Shown: piece by piece, positions 43,122-52,824 of the stretch
How the letters are laid out: the number at the start of each line of letters is the position of its first letter
How positions within the stretch are numbered: position 1 is the first letter of the stretch
NCBI GenBank assembly: GCA_900545025.1
Contig: UQXH01000002.1
Span: 1 to 64,000, forward strand
From: an uncultured Phascolarctobacterium sp.
GTDB lineage: Bacteria > Bacillota > Negativicutes > Acidaminococcales > Acidaminococcaceae
Length of the DNA: 64,000 nt
Reading direction: 5' to 3'
Translations under genes and position numbers: made by a program
The notes under the pieces: generated by a model
Told to the model about the DNA's origin: nothing
What the model saw: the letters and a program-made list of their open reading frames with translations, nothing else
Database searches by the model: none

Positions 43122-44777
43122 ATGCAGTTAACAGGTGCTGAGATAATGGTAAGATGCCTGGAAGAAGAAGGCATTGATACAATTTTCGGATATCCGGGAG
43201 GCGCCATCCTCCCCTTTTATGACGCATTGAGAAATTCTGACATCAAACATATCCTGACTGCCCATGAGCAAGGAGCCGCCCATGCCGCCGACGGTTATGC
43301 ACGCGCTTCCGGCAAGGTAGGAGTATGTGTCGCTACCTCCGGCCCCGGCGCTACCAATCTCGTCACCGGGCTGGCGACGGCTTTTCTTGACTCCATCCCG
43401 GTAGTGGCAATCACCGGACAGGTTGCCTGTGAATTTATCGGGCATGACGCTTTTCAGGAAGTTGATATTACCAGTATCACTATGCCCATTACCAAACATA
43501 ATTTTCTGGTAAAACACGCTGCCCATCTGCCCCAGATTATGCGTCTGGCCTTTCAGATTGCCAAGAGCGGCCGCCCCGGTCCGGTGCTCATAGACGTACC
43601 CCGTGACGTGCAGACGGCTGTAATCGAATATACATGTGATAAATTAAATGCATTACCCCAACCACAGCCTGATCAACAACGTGTGGAAGAAGCTATCAAG
43701 GCGCTGGCAAAGGCTGAGCGTCCAGTAATGCTTATCGGCGGCGGCGTCATAACTGCCGATGCCGAGTATGATGCCATGCATTTATGCGAAAAACTCCACA
43801 TCCCTGTAGTAAGCACTCTCATGGGGCTCGGCGCCATCAGCGCCTACCGCAGGCTGTTTCTTGGCATGACCGGCCTGCACGGCCATAAACGCGCTAATAA
43901 TGCGATTAAAGCAGCCGATCTCATCCTTGCTGTAGGCAGCCGTTTTAATGACAGGGTAACGGGAGAGCGCACCAGTTACAGTAAGAATAAAACTATTATC
44001 CATCTTGACATCGACCCGGCCGAACTTGACAAAAATATCGACTCTGCCATCGGCATTACCGGCAATATCAAGGTGACCCTGAATCTCTTGGAACGAGGCA
44101 GCGAAGCACAAAACCTCTCCCGCTGGTGGGAACTTATCGACACCTGGGAAGGCATAGACGACGATTACGGCAGCGAAAAAGCGCCTGCTTTTTTCCGGGC
44201 GCTCAATCCAGTTATCAGAGATAAAGACTATATTATCGCAACCGATGTTGGCCAACATCAAATGTGGGCTGCGCAGCACATCAAGATCCAGTTCGCCCGT
44301 CAATGGATAAGCAGCGGCGGTCTGGGCACGATGGGCTTCGGTCTTCCTGCCGCGATGGGAGCGCAGCTGGCACGTCCCAACAGCCGGGTTATCTGTTTGA
44401 GCGGAGACGGCGGTTTTAAAATGACAGGCTCCGAACTGTTTACCATCGCCGCCAACAAACTGCCTGTTATCGCAATAGTTTTGAATAACAGCGGCCTGGG
44501 TATGATCCGACAGCTGCAGACGGTACAGTTTGACAGACGTTTTAACGCCTGCGAACTGCCCGGCTTTATCGATTTTGTTCAATATGCCTCAGCCTTCGGT
44601 ATCAAAGGAGAGCATGTTACTACTCCCCCGGCACTTGCTGCCGCTGTAGAAAAAGCTATGCAGCAAGCCGAGCCCTACCTTATCGAAGTTACTCTCGACC
44701 CTGACGATATGGTGCAGCCTATGGTAACACCCGGTAAAGGCATAAATGATTATGTAGATTTCAATACCGGAAAGTAA
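43122..44777 (+). CDS. ilvB: Acetolactate synthase large subunit
   Basis: 551 residues. A thiamine diphosphate enzyme: GYPGGAILPFYDAL near 22, the catalytic Glu in HEQGAAHAADGYARASG near 48, and the ThDP/Mg motif GDGGFKMTGSEL near 425 with LNNSGLGMI near 452. It condenses two pyruvates, or pyruvate plus 2-oxobutyrate, for Val, Leu and Ile. It is 27 bp after ilvN and followed by a terminator. No ilvC, ilvD or leu genes follow. Confidence 0.96.
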   Translation: MQLTGAEIMVRCLEEEGIDTIFGYPGGAILPFYDALRNSDIKHILTAHEQGAAHAADGYARASGKVGVCVATSGPGATNLVTGLATAFLDSIPVVAITGQVACEFIGHDAFQEVDITSITMPITKHNFLVKHAAHLPQIMRLAFQIAKSGRPGPVLIDVPRDVQTAVIEYTCDKLNALPQPQPDQQRVEEAIKALAKAERPVMLIGGGVITADAEYDAMHLCEKLHIPVVSTLMGLGAISAYRRLFLGMTGLHGHKRANNAIKAADLILAVGSRFNDRVTGERTSYSKNKTIIHLDIDPAELDKNIDSAIGITGNIKVTLNLLERGSEAQNLSRWWELIDTWEGIDDDYGSEKAPAFFRALNPVIRDKDYIIATDVGQHQMWAAQHIKIQFARQWISSGGLGTMGFGLPAAMGAQLARPNSRVICLSGDGGFKMTGSELFTIAANKLPVIAIVLNNSGLGMIRQLQTVQFDRRFNACELPGFIDFVQYASAFGIKGEHVTTPPALAAAVEKAMQQAEPYLIEVTLDPDDMVQPMVTPGKGINDYVDFNTGK

Positions 44778-44791
44778 ATTTTTCAAACATC

Positions 44792-44835
44792 AAAAAATGT
44801 CACGAAAGTACATATCATCTTTCGTGACATTTTTT
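44792..44835. terminator. Bidirectional terminator between ilvB and pepT
   Basis: A 17-bp stem (ending CACGAAAG / CTTTCGTG) with runs of A and T at both ends serves the convergent genes. Confidence 0.9.
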
Positions 44836-44843
44836 ATTATTTC

Positions 44844-46091
44844 TTATTTAGTTATGAGCTCAACCAGCTTCAATGTCATCAGGCAGGATTTTTCTACTGC
44901 ACTCATGGGCATAAATTCGCAGTTAGAATGGAAATTATGCGCGCCGGTAAAATAGTTCGGCGTTAAAATACCTTTGCTGGAAATAAAGGAACCATCTGTA
45001 CCGCCGCGCATAGCAATGGTCTTGGGAGTGATTCCCAGTTCATCCATAGCCTGATAAATAAAATCAATGCATTTTTTATTATCTTCACGCACAGCGTCTT
45101 CAATGTTAGCGTAAGTATCACTCATAGTCAATTCAATAACTGCTTTAGGATGACGCAGTTTCAAAAATTCTACTGCATCACGAATTTGCTGTTTACGAGC
45201 TTCATACAGCTTTTTATTATGGTCACGGATTTTCAGAGAAACCCTTGCTTCAGATACATTGGCGGTAATACCGTTAACCCAGATAAAACCTTCCAGTCCT
45301 TCAGTATGTTCAGGAGTCTGCATTCTGTCAAAGCTGTTAACCAAATCTACCGCTACCAGTGCAGGATTTACCAGTACACCTTTGGCAGACATAGGATGAG
45401 CTGTAATACCTTTAATATAAACGTCAGCACTGCCGGCATTAAAGGTCTGATAAACAACCTCCCCCAGTTCACAGCAGTCGATAGTATAAGCAAAATCAAC
45501 AGGGAATTTACTGAAATCCATCTTCTTGCTGCCTAAAAGACCGACTTCTTCATCCGGCACAAAGGCAACATAAATGTCGCCATGATAACGTTCTTTATCA
45601 TTTACCAGTGTTTCCAGCGCCACCATGATGTTACTGATAGCTGCCTTATTATCAGCGCCCAGGACAGAAGTACCATCGCTGACAATAATGTCATCACCGA
45701 TATAACGCTCAATTTCCGGATGTTCTTTTACAGTAAGATAAATCTGTCTTTCTTTATTCAGACAAATATCGCCGCCCTGATAATTTTTTACAACCTGCGG
45801 ATGTACATCAGGAGACAGGCAGACATTGACAGTGTCCAGATGAGTAACCCAGCCTACAGTCGGCACTGCATGATACCCTTCCGGCAGATTAGCAGGCAGG
45901 CGGCCAGTCAGCACAGAATATTCGCTGATTTCCAAATCAACCAAACCAAGTTCTGCCAAATCTTTTTTCAGCAGTTCAGCCAGTTCGCGCTGTCCCGGCG
46001 TACTGGGAACAACAGCCGCACCTTCATTGCTCTGGCTGGAAACAGCGGCATAACGCATAAAACGCTCCTGCAATTTTTTTTGTAAATCCAT
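44844..46091 (-). CDS. pepT: Peptidase T (tripeptide aminopeptidase)
   Basis: 415 residues from ATG 46091 with AAGGA upstream. An M20-family metallopeptidase: zinc ligands in VGWVTHLDTVN near 80, LGADNKAAIS near 144, the catalytic pair and ligand in VPDEEVGLLGSKK near 177, and the final His in NYFTGAHNFHS near 385. It releases the N-terminal residue of tripeptides in the cytoplasm. It is 16 bp after the transporter fragment, so the two form one operon of peptide or aminoacyl-compound uptake and cleavage. Confidence 0.95.
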   Translation of the reverse strand: MDLQKKLQERFMRYAAVSSQSNEGAAVVPSTPGQRELAELLKKDLAELGLVDLEISEYSVLTGRLPANLPEGYHAVPTVGWVTHLDTVNVCLSPDVHPQVVKNYQGGDICLNKERQIYLTVKEHPEIERYIGDDIIVSDGTSVLGADNKAAISNIMVALETLVNDKERYHGDIYVAFVPDEEVGLLGSKKMDFSKFPVDFAYTIDCCELGEVVYQTFNAGSADVYIKGITAHPMSAKGVLVNPALVAVDLVNSFDRMQTPEHTEGLEGFIWVNGITANVSEARVSLKIRDHNKKLYEARKQQIRDAVEFLKLRHPKAVIELTMSDTYANIEDAVREDNKKCIDFIYQAMDELGITPKTIAMRGGTDGSFISSKGILTPNYFTGAHNFHSNCEFMPMSAVEKSCLMTLKLVELITK

Positions 46092-46107
46092 TATCAATTC
46101 CTTCTTT

Positions 46108-47660
46108 CTACATTACACGTCTGGGATATACATAGTCAGCCTGGAAGCCCAGCGGGATGTCCAGTCCCCAGAATACATACAGCATGACAGTCAAGCTTAT
46201 CAGCAGTGCTACAGTATAAGGCAGCATCAGCGAGCTCAGCGTGCCGATACCGGCGCTTTTTACATAACGCTGACAATACAGGATAATCAGCGGATAGAAA
46301 GCAAACATAGGCGTTACTACGTTAACGGCAGAATCGCTGACACGGAAAGCAACCTGGGTAAGCTCAGGCGCAATACCAACAGCCATCAGCATCGGTACAA
46401 AAATAGGCGCCAGAATGCCCATTTTGCCGAAGCAGAAGTAATAATCAGGTTCAGGCAGGCAACAAAGATAATGATACCGAAAACAGTTACCTGCGGCGGC
46501 AGCGCCAGAGATTTTAAAAATTCCGCGCCGGCAATAGCTATCAGCGCACCCATGTTGGAAGCGCCAAAAGCATAGAGGAACTGAGCCGCAAAGAAATAGA
46601 ATACGATGAGCTGCACTAATGTCTTGGTAATATCTTCCATCGCCTTGGTAACATCCTGTGGTGATTTAAATTTGCCTACCATGATGCCATATACAAGACC
46701 CACGGTGCCGGTAAAAACAAACAGCAGGGAAACAATGGACTGCATGATAGGAGCCTGGAAGCTCGCTAATACACCGTTCTTGTCACGCAGGATGGAATCC
46801 GCAGGCAGGATGGCAGCAATAAGCCCTGCAATCATCAATAAAAGTACGCCGGTTGCTGCCAGGAAAGCTCTGTTTTCTTTAGGAGTGACCTCGGTTTTTG
46901 CATCATCCCCAATATCGATATCCTTATCCAGCGGACAGGCCTTCCACAGCCAGGGCTCAGAAATTTTCTCCGTTACATACCAGCAGCTGGCAATAACGAT
47001 AAAAGTAGAGCCAAAAGCATAAAAATAATTGCAGAGTACATTGACCTGATAGGTCGGGTCAATCAGCTGCGCAGCACTTTGAGTAAAGCCCTGGATTACC
47101 GGGTCGATAGCAGACGGTGTATAGTTGGCAGCAAAAGCACCGGCAATACCTGCAAAAGAAGCACCGATGCCTGCCAGAGGATGCTTGCCGCTGGCATAGA
47201 ACATATAAGCTGCTACAGGGATAATAATAACATACCCGGTATCAGGCCCCAGATGGCTCAGCATCCCTACCAGGATAATGATCGGTGTCAGCAGAAATTT
47301 CGGCGTAACGGAAAGAATCTTTTTCAGCCCCGTATTGATATAACCGGAGCCGTCGGCAATGCCGATACCGAGCGTAGCAACGATTACCATTCCCAGCGGC
47401 GGGAAGCCTGAATAATTTGTTACCATAGTACTGAGCAATTTGACGATATTTTCGCCGCTCAGCATATTATTAACAACGATATTTTTGCCTGTCGTAGGAT
47501 GCACATAATCAAAGTGCATTTGTGAAAGAACAGCCGATACCACACAGACGATGACAAAAGCTGCAACAAACAGAATAGTAATATCAGGAATCTTATTTCC
47601 TATACGCTCAATAAAACCCAGAATACCTCCTACCTGCTGCTTTTCCTGAACAGTCTTCAT
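46108..47660 (-). pseudogene. AbgT-family transporter split by a frameshift
   Basis: Two overlapping frames together make about 515 residues, the normal AbgT length. Frame 1 (47660 down to 46386) covers about 415 residues and ten or so membrane segments, with HLGPDTGYVIIIPVAAYMFYA-type family motifs. Just after TSASAKW it runs into a false tail. Frame 2 (46422 down to 46108) continues the family text with ILAPIFVPMLM and ends FQADYVYPRRVM. One base appears to be missing in GGGCATT near 46425. AbgT proteins import p-aminobenzoyl-glutamate or expel sulfonamides. Possible readings: a real mutation, an assembly error, or slippage at the AAAA just before. The upstream leader has a TATAAT but a poor -35. 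Confidence 0.8.
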
Positions 47661-47713
47661 AAAAGCTTCAACTCCTTTTTCAACATTTAACTTTTTTATT
47701 ATAACACTTCCAG

Positions 47714-47754
47714 GTAAAAAAAATAAAGCGACAGCAGAATACTGCCGCTTTATT
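47714..47754 (-). terminator. Terminator of the SH3-domain gene
   Basis: A 13-bp stem (AATAAAGCG...CAG, one G-U) followed by a T-run on the minus strand, 40 bp after the stop. Confidence 0.7.
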
Positions 47755-47793
47755 CATATACTCTTCAAAGAATCCTTATTTTTCTAAAGCTGT

Positions 47794-48507
47794 TTATTGC
47801 ATTTTTTCAATAATCAAAGCTTTGACTAAACCTTCGGCATTTATTTCTATAGCAAAACGATAAGGATCTTCTTTCTGGTCCTTAAAGAAGTATTCATAAC
47901 AAACGCCAGCATCTTCGTAAATTACTGTATCCGGAGAGCCATATTGCCCTATGGCTCTGGCACTGCTATCACCTACACTTACACCTCGCATAGTAATAAT
48001 CCGCGGGTCGCTGATACGGTAATAAACAATATTCTTCTTGCGTTTATGCACGCCTATAACCAAATTATTAAAAGTATAGTAATATCTGCCGTCCTTTTTC
48101 TCCATGCCGAGACATCTTCCCATACTTTGTTCGACTTGTTCCTGTTCAAATTTATTATTAAGTGAAATATACCCTAAAACAAAATCCTCTTCTGTCAGCA
48201 TATCTTTGCGACATTCTCCTGTAAACGGAGCATATACATAACCTTCCGTACCGTCGGCTGACACCTTATACCAATCCTGCTCTTTATCCAATACCCGTAA
48301 AAGCGTATGCCGAGCCAATACGCGGAGCACTTGCCCATTTTCCGGCTGCTTCCTAAGGTTTACATCATCACCTTGCATAATAACAAAGCTACCTTTATCA
48401 TAACCTTTTACTTTATCCGTACAATACAGCTTTTCTGCAGCAGCACCTATCGACTGCAGCATAACAGTCAGTATCAAAATCAAAATTGCCCAATGCCACT
48501 TCTTCAT
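47794..48507 (-). CDS. Exported protein with an SH3b domain
   Basis: 237 residues. A signal peptide (KKWHWAILILILTVMLQSIGAAA) precedes a bacterial SH3 domain (about 40-100: DDVNLRKQPENGQVLRVLAR, WYKVSADGTEGYVYAPF). A C-terminal unknown domain (about 110-235) follows, with GVSVGDSSARAIGQYGSPDTV, a pattern also seen after SH3 domains in other Negativicutes proteins (impression only). It probably acts at the cell wall or in the periplasm. Function unknown; no operon partner. Confidence 0.75.
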   Translation of the reverse strand: MKKWHWAILILILTVMLQSIGAAAEKLYCTDKVKGYDKGSFVIMQGDDVNLRKQPENGQVLRVLARHTLLRVLDKEQDWYKVSADGTEGYVYAPFTGECRKDMLTEEDFVLGYISLNNKFEQEQVEQSMGRCLGMEKKDGRYYYTFNNLVIGVHKRKKNIVYYRISDPRIITMRGVSVGDSSARAIGQYGSPDTVIYEDAGVCYEYFFKDQKEDPYRFAIEINAEGLVKALIIEKMQ

Positions 48508-48545
48508 TTTCTGCCTCGCCTTCTGCTACAAATTCCATATAAACA

Positions 48546-48581
48546 CAAAAACTGCTCTCCCCGTTTTGCGAGGAAAGCAGT
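48546..48581 (-). terminator. Terminator of the second sepF-like gene
   Basis: ACTGCTCTCCCC / GGAAAGCAGT-type stem with G-U pairs; TTTTTG follows on the minus strand. Confidence 0.75.
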
Positions 48582-48597
48582 CTTATAGATTAATTCA

Positions 48598-48963
48598 TCA
48601 GCCTAACCAGGAACGGACGCCGCTGCGTTTTAAAACAGTTTCCTTATTCACGCCCACCTGTTCAGGAGCATACAACAGCAAATCATCGTTTACTTTTGAT
48701 ACGGACGCATTAACAATGTAACTTACACCGTTCAGGTAATCAAAAATACGGTTTTTCAGTGCTGCATCCACAGCATCAAAGCAAACCATGATTGCACTGC
48801 CGCTCATCAGTGCGTCAGCATAATCACGCACATCACTGAAAGATTTCGGAGTGCGGATCATAATATTAAGATGTCCTGATTTTAAAAGACGCGGTCCGTC
48901 AAAAAGCTGCGCTTCATGTTCTTCTGCAGAGAAGAATTTCATTGCCGTATTTTTAAAGTCCAT
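48598..48963 (-). CDS. Second SepF-like protein
   Basis: 121 residues from ATG 48963 (GGGGG upstream). The SepF/DUF552 domain is present (LNIMIRTPKSFSDVRDYADAL, AIMVCFDAVDAALKNRIFDYLNG, SYIVNASVSKVNDDLLLYAP). The N-terminus (MDFKNTAMKFFSAEEHEAQLF) is shorter and less clearly amphipathic than in SepF proper at 11410, and the acidic linker is missing. It may interact with SepF or FtsZ, or take over under special conditions. It is downstream of typA but on a separate unit. Confidence 0.82.
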   Translation of the reverse strand: MDFKNTAMKFFSAEEHEAQLFDGPRLLKSGHLNIMIRTPKSFSDVRDYADALMSGSAIMVCFDAVDAALKNRIFDYLNGVSYIVNASVSKVNDDLLLYAPEQVGVNKETVLKRSGVRSWLG

Positions 48964-49050
48964 TGGTATTGCCCCCATATCCCATATAAATACTATAGTA
49001 GAGAATTATATTCTCTGTGCATAGGTAAAACTCCTGCCGGAAATAAAAAA

Positions 49051-50874
49051 TTATTGATTATTTTTAGCACGTCCGCGCATACGGCCACGTTCTACACGGT
49101 CAAGCACCTTTTTGCGCATACGGATGCTCTTAGGAGTTACTTCTACCAGTTCATCATCATTGATATGTTCCAAAGCCTGTTCTAAAGAAAAAGTCTTAGG
49201 CGGAATCAGACGAATAGCGTCATCGCTGCCGGAAGCACGCATGTTGCTGACATGTTTCTTTTTGCAGGGATTAACGTCCATATCATCTTCACGGCTGTTT
49301 TCGCCGATAATTTGTCCTTCATAAACCTGTTCAGCAGGAATGATGAACATGGTACCACGTTCCTGAGCATTGCCGATACCATAGGAAGTAGTCTCGCCGG
49401 TTTCAAAAGCAACCAGGCTGCCGCGGGTACGGCCAGGAATTTCACCTTTGTATTCTTCATAGCCGGCAAACACATGGTTCATAATACCGTTGCCTTTAGT
49501 ATCAGTCAGGAACTGGTTACGGAAACCAATCAGCCCGCGGGCAGGAATCTTAAATTCCATACGCAGATAGCCTGCCATTTCAGTCATGTTGGTCAGTTCT
49601 GCCTTACGCAGGCCCAAGCCTTCCATAACGGCGCCCATATAATCCTGCGGTACATCGATAGTAAGCGCTTCCATAGGCTCAAGCAGGGTACCGTTTTCGT
49701 CACGGTGCATAATAACCTTCGGTTTACCTACCTGCAACTCGTAACCTTCACGGCGCATGGTTTCAATGAGGATGGACAGATGCAGTTCGCCACGTCCGGA
49801 AACCTTGAAAGCATCGGGGCTTTCAGTTTCTTCCACGCGCATGGAGACATTGGTTTCGATTTCTTTAAACAGACGGTCACGCAGATGACGGCTGGTAACA
49901 AACTCACCTTCACGACCGGCGAAAGGACTGTTATTTACAGAGAAAATCATGGACAGAGTCGGCTCGTCGATTTTCAGACCTTTCAGCATTTCCGGATTTT
50001 CATAGTCAGCAATGGTATCGCCGATATTGGCATCGTTAAGACCGATAAGCGCAACAATATCGCCTGCTGCAACTTCCTGTACTTCTACACGTTTCAAGCC
50101 CTGGTAGGTGTACAGACGGCCAATCTTAGCTTTTTTGCTTTCATTTTCATTCATCAAAGTAATATTTTCACCATTGTGAATGGTACCGCGAACAACACGG
50201 CCTACTACGATACGGCCTACATAATCATCGTAGTCCAGAGTGTTAACCAGCATTTGCAGCGGAGCTTCCACATCTACATCCGGCGCAGGAATATTTTCCA
50301 GGATTACTTTGAACAGAGGTTCCAGATTATTGCTTTCTTCATCCATGGACAGTTTAGCAATACCGTTGCGGGCAGAAGCCAGTACAACCGGGAATTCCAG
50401 CTGGTCTTCATCAGCGTCCAGCTCAATGAACAGGTCGAGGACTTCATCAATTACCTCAGTAACACGTTGGTCCGGACGGTCAATCTTATTGATAACTACG
50501 ATAGGTTTCAGATGCTGTTCCAAAGCCTTACGCAGTACGTATTTAGTCTGCGGCATAGGGCCTTCATAAGCATCAACTAACAGCAATACGCCGTCAACCA
50601 TGGTCAATACGCGTTCAACCTCGCCGCCAAAGTCGGCATGGCCCGGTGTATCCAGGATATTGATCTTGGTACCGTTGTGCATAACGGCAGTATTTTTCGA
50701 CAGAATGGTAATGCCGCGTTCACGTTCCAAATCGTTGGAGTCCATAACACGTTCTTCAACATGTTCATTAGCTCTGAAGATACCGCTTTGCTTCAGCATA
50801 GCATCAACAAGAGTAGTCTTACCGTGGTCAACGTGGGCAATAATAGCTATATTACGTAAATCATTTCTAATCAT
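49051..50874 (-). CDS. typA: Ribosome-associated GTPase TypA/BipA
   Basis: 607 residues from ATG 50874 (AAGGAG 11 nt upstream; the frame's GTG at 50895 is too close to that site). The G domain has HVDHGKTTLVD near 14, DTPGHADFGGEVERVL near 72 and NKIDRPDQR near 127. EF-Tu-like domain 2, EF-G-like domains III and V, and the BipA-specific C-terminal domain (ending VDRVERGRMRGRAKNNQ) follow. It acts in 50S assembly and stress responses. The promoter leader contains a terminator-like hairpin. Confidence 0.96.
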   Translation of the reverse strand: MIRNDLRNIAIIAHVDHGKTTLVDAMLKQSGIFRANEHVEERVMDSNDLERERGITILSKNTAVMHNGTKINILDTPGHADFGGEVERVLTMVDGVLLLVDAYEGPMPQTKYVLRKALEQHLKPIVVINKIDRPDQRVTEVIDEVLDLFIELDADEDQLEFPVVLASARNGIAKLSMDEESNNLEPLFKVILENIPAPDVDVEAPLQMLVNTLDYDDYVGRIVVGRVVRGTIHNGENITLMNENESKKAKIGRLYTYQGLKRVEVQEVAAGDIVALIGLNDANIGDTIADYENPEMLKGLKIDEPTLSMIFSVNNSPFAGREGEFVTSRHLRDRLFKEIETNVSMRVEETESPDAFKVSGRGELHLSILIETMRREGYELQVGKPKVIMHRDENGTLLEPMEALTIDVPQDYMGAVMEGLGLRKAELTNMTEMAGYLRMEFKIPARGLIGFRNQFLTDTKGNGIMNHVFAGYEEYKGEIPGRTRGSLVAFETGETTSYGIGNAQERGTMFIIPAEQVYEGQIIGENSREDDMDVNPCKKKHVSNMRASGSDDAIRLIPPKTFSLEQALEHINDDELVEVTPKSIRMRKKVLDRVERGRMRGRAKNNQ

Positions 50875-50898
50875 TCTGATGATTCTCTCCTTCACTAA

Positions 50899-50938
50899 TT
50901 AAAAAGAAGAAGGATGCCTGTCAAGGAGCATCCTTCTA
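50899..50938 (-). terminator. Terminator in the typA leader, downstream of dctM
   Basis: AGAAGGATGC / GCATCCTTCT arms with a 10-nt loop; TCTTTTT follows on the minus strand. It lies between the typA promoter and the typA start codon, and also downstream of the TRAP operon, so it could serve both. Confidence 0.8.
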
Positions 50939-50949
50939 ACTGCTTTTCC

Positions 50950-50978
50950 ATTATATTCTTTTTATAACTCTCTGTCAA
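50950..50978 (-). promoter_or_regulatory. Promoter of typA
   Basis: TTGACA (50978-50973), 17-nt spacer, TATAAT (50955-50950), both perfect. It begins 13 bp after the dctM stop codon. Confidence 0.88.
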
Positions 50979-50990
50979 TAAAATAGCATA

Positions 50991-52268
50991 TTATTTAACA
51001 ACGCTGGGCAGCCAGGTAGCAATCTGCGGGAAGAAGCACAGCAGCAAGATTTCCAGCGCCATAACGATACCGAAGGGGATAACTCCTTTGATAATCTGCG
51101 TCATCTTGCTGTCCGGGCTGATGCCCTGCAGTACAAACAGATTCATACCTACAGGCGGCGTAATCAGCGCCAGTTCCAGATTGATCAGCATTACTACGTT
51201 GAACCAGATGGGGTCGAAGCCCAATCTGACAATCAACGGGAATAAAATCGGCAGGGTGATAAAGATAATGGAAACAGATTCCAGAATGCAGCCAAGGAAC
51301 AAAAGCAGGATATTGATAGCGACAAAGATTACCCAACGATTGGTCTGCATATCTACGACAAAATTAGTCAAAGCCTGCGGCGCGTCCAAAATAGTGAGTA
51401 CAAAACCAAACAGGCTGGCGCCAATCATAATAGCGAAAATCATGCAGGTAGTCTTGATAGTATCTTCCAGTATCTCCGGCATGTCTTTCAAAGACAATGT
51501 ACGATAGATAAAGAAGGTAATAATCAGGCTGTAAACAGTACCGATACCGGCAGCCTCAGTAGGTGTAAAGACACCTGTATAAATGCCGCCTACTACGATT
51601 ACCGGCAGCAGCAAGCCCCAAAAAGATTTCTTTAAAGCACTGATACGCTCATCCCAGCTGGCAGCAGCCTCCAGCGGCAGATTCCTTGATCTGTAGACAA
51701 CAATCATGATAAAAAGTATGGTCAGGATAACTCCCGGTACCACGCCGGACATGAACAGCTTACCAATGGATTCATCAGTGATGGCGCCGTACAGGATCAT
51801 AGGGATGGACGGCGGAATAAGTATGCCAAGCGTACCTCCGGCAGCTACAGCACCCAGGACAAGCGAGCGCTCATAACCGCGGGAAAGCATTTCCGGGATG
51901 GCGATAGCGCCGATAGTAACCGCACAGGCTACCGAAGAACCAGTAATGGCAGCAAAGACCGCGCAGGCCATAACCGTAGCGATGCCAAGACCACCCGGCA
52001 GATGACGCAGCCATTTATTAGCCAACTCGAATAAGTCGTTACCGACCTTACCAGTAAGCAAAATCTGGCTCATCAGGATATACAAAGGTACTGCCGTCAA
52101 GACAAAATCATCCAGTGATTTATAGCCAATAATCGGCAGCTGCGCCAACGCTCCGTCACCGCCCATAAAGAGCAGCATGCCGGCAACGCCTGCCATACCA
52201 AGAGAAAAGGCCACCGGCAGACCCATAACCAACAATAATAACAGTAATGCGGTAAATCCTAAAATCAT
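50991..52268 (-). CDS. dctM: TRAP transporter large permease, DctM
   Basis: 425 residues. Twelve or so membrane helices of the ion-transporter fold. The family text includes GLPVAFSLGMAG (near 15), GGTLGILIPPSIPMILYG near 140 and the LITPPVGMNLFVLQGIS pattern near 365. It uses the sodium or proton gradient to import a carboxylate bound by DctP. It abuts dctQ with no gap and ends the Leu T-box operon. Confidence 0.95.
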   Translation of the reverse strand: MILGFTALLLLLLVMGLPVAFSLGMAGVAGMLLFMGGDGALAQLPIIGYKSLDDFVLTAVPLYILMSQILLTGKVGNDLFELANKWLRHLPGGLGIATVMACAVFAAITGSSVACAVTIGAIAIPEMLSRGYERSLVLGAVAAGGTLGILIPPSIPMILYGAITDESIGKLFMSGVVPGVILTILFIMIVVYRSRNLPLEAAASWDERISALKKSFWGLLLPVIVVGGIYTGVFTPTEAAGIGTVYSLIITFFIYRTLSLKDMPEILEDTIKTTCMIFAIMIGASLFGFVLTILDAPQALTNFVVDMQTNRWVIFVAINILLLFLGCILESVSIIFITLPILFPLIVRLGFDPIWFNVVMLINLELALITPPVGMNLFVLQGISPDSKMTQIIKGVIPFGIVMALEILLLCFFPQIATWLPSVVK

Positions 52269-52793
52269 TTATTTTACCTCCTCACTGAAATCATTGTTCT
52301 TAATCTTTACAAAATCTACTAATAAAGTACGGATAATCTGCAAAAGCAACACCAGCATGCCTACGGGCATCGCCATCTGGGGTATCCACAACGGCGTACT
52401 CAAAGTCGTAGGCGCACAGTTATTGATTTCCAGAGAAAACATCGCCATCTTCCAGGATTCCTGCATAAAAATCACGCTATAAAATAAACCGATTAGCGCA
52501 GTAAAAAACTCCGCATAACAACGTGCTTTAGGCGACATCTTCGACATCACGATATCTACATGAATGTGCTTTTTGCCTGCATAGGCTACGCCCATTCCCA
52601 GAAAACCAGCCACAACCACGCAGTAGGTAGAAATCTCCATAACCCACTCTGTCGGCGCATTAAATACGCCGCGGCAGATTACTTCGTACACAATCATAAA
52701 ACCGGTAAACAGCACTAAAAGTCCGGCAATAATCCCCGCTGCTTTCGTTATCATGTATAAAACTCTGTCGTATATTGCAATAAATCTTTCCAC
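52269..52793 (-). CDS. dctQ: TRAP transporter small permease, DctQ
   Basis: 174 residues. Four transmembrane segments and the DctQ motif near WVMEISTYCVVVAGFLGM and GKKHIHVDIV. It pairs with DctM as the membrane component. It is 31 bp after dctP. Confidence 0.93.
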   Translation of the reverse strand: MERFIAIYDRVLYMITKAAGIIAGLLVLFTGFMIVYEVICRGVFNAPTEWVMEISTYCVVVAGFLGMGVAYAGKKHIHVDIVMSKMSPKARCYAEFFTALIGLFYSVIFMQESWKMAMFSLEINNCAPTTLSTPLWIPQMAMPVGMLVLLLQIIRTLLVDFVKIKNNDFSEEVK

Positions 52794-52824
52794 TGTATCA
52801 CTCTCACTTCAAATTAAAGCGGCA

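Noticed and set aside
43782..44582. 266-codon open frame on the minus strand
   Set aside because: Antisense to ilvB, whose family motifs are complete across the region.
49252..50580. 442-codon open frame on the plus strand
   Set aside because: It lies entirely antisense to typA, has no Shine-Dalgarno and no recognisable domain; it is a shadow of typA codon usage.
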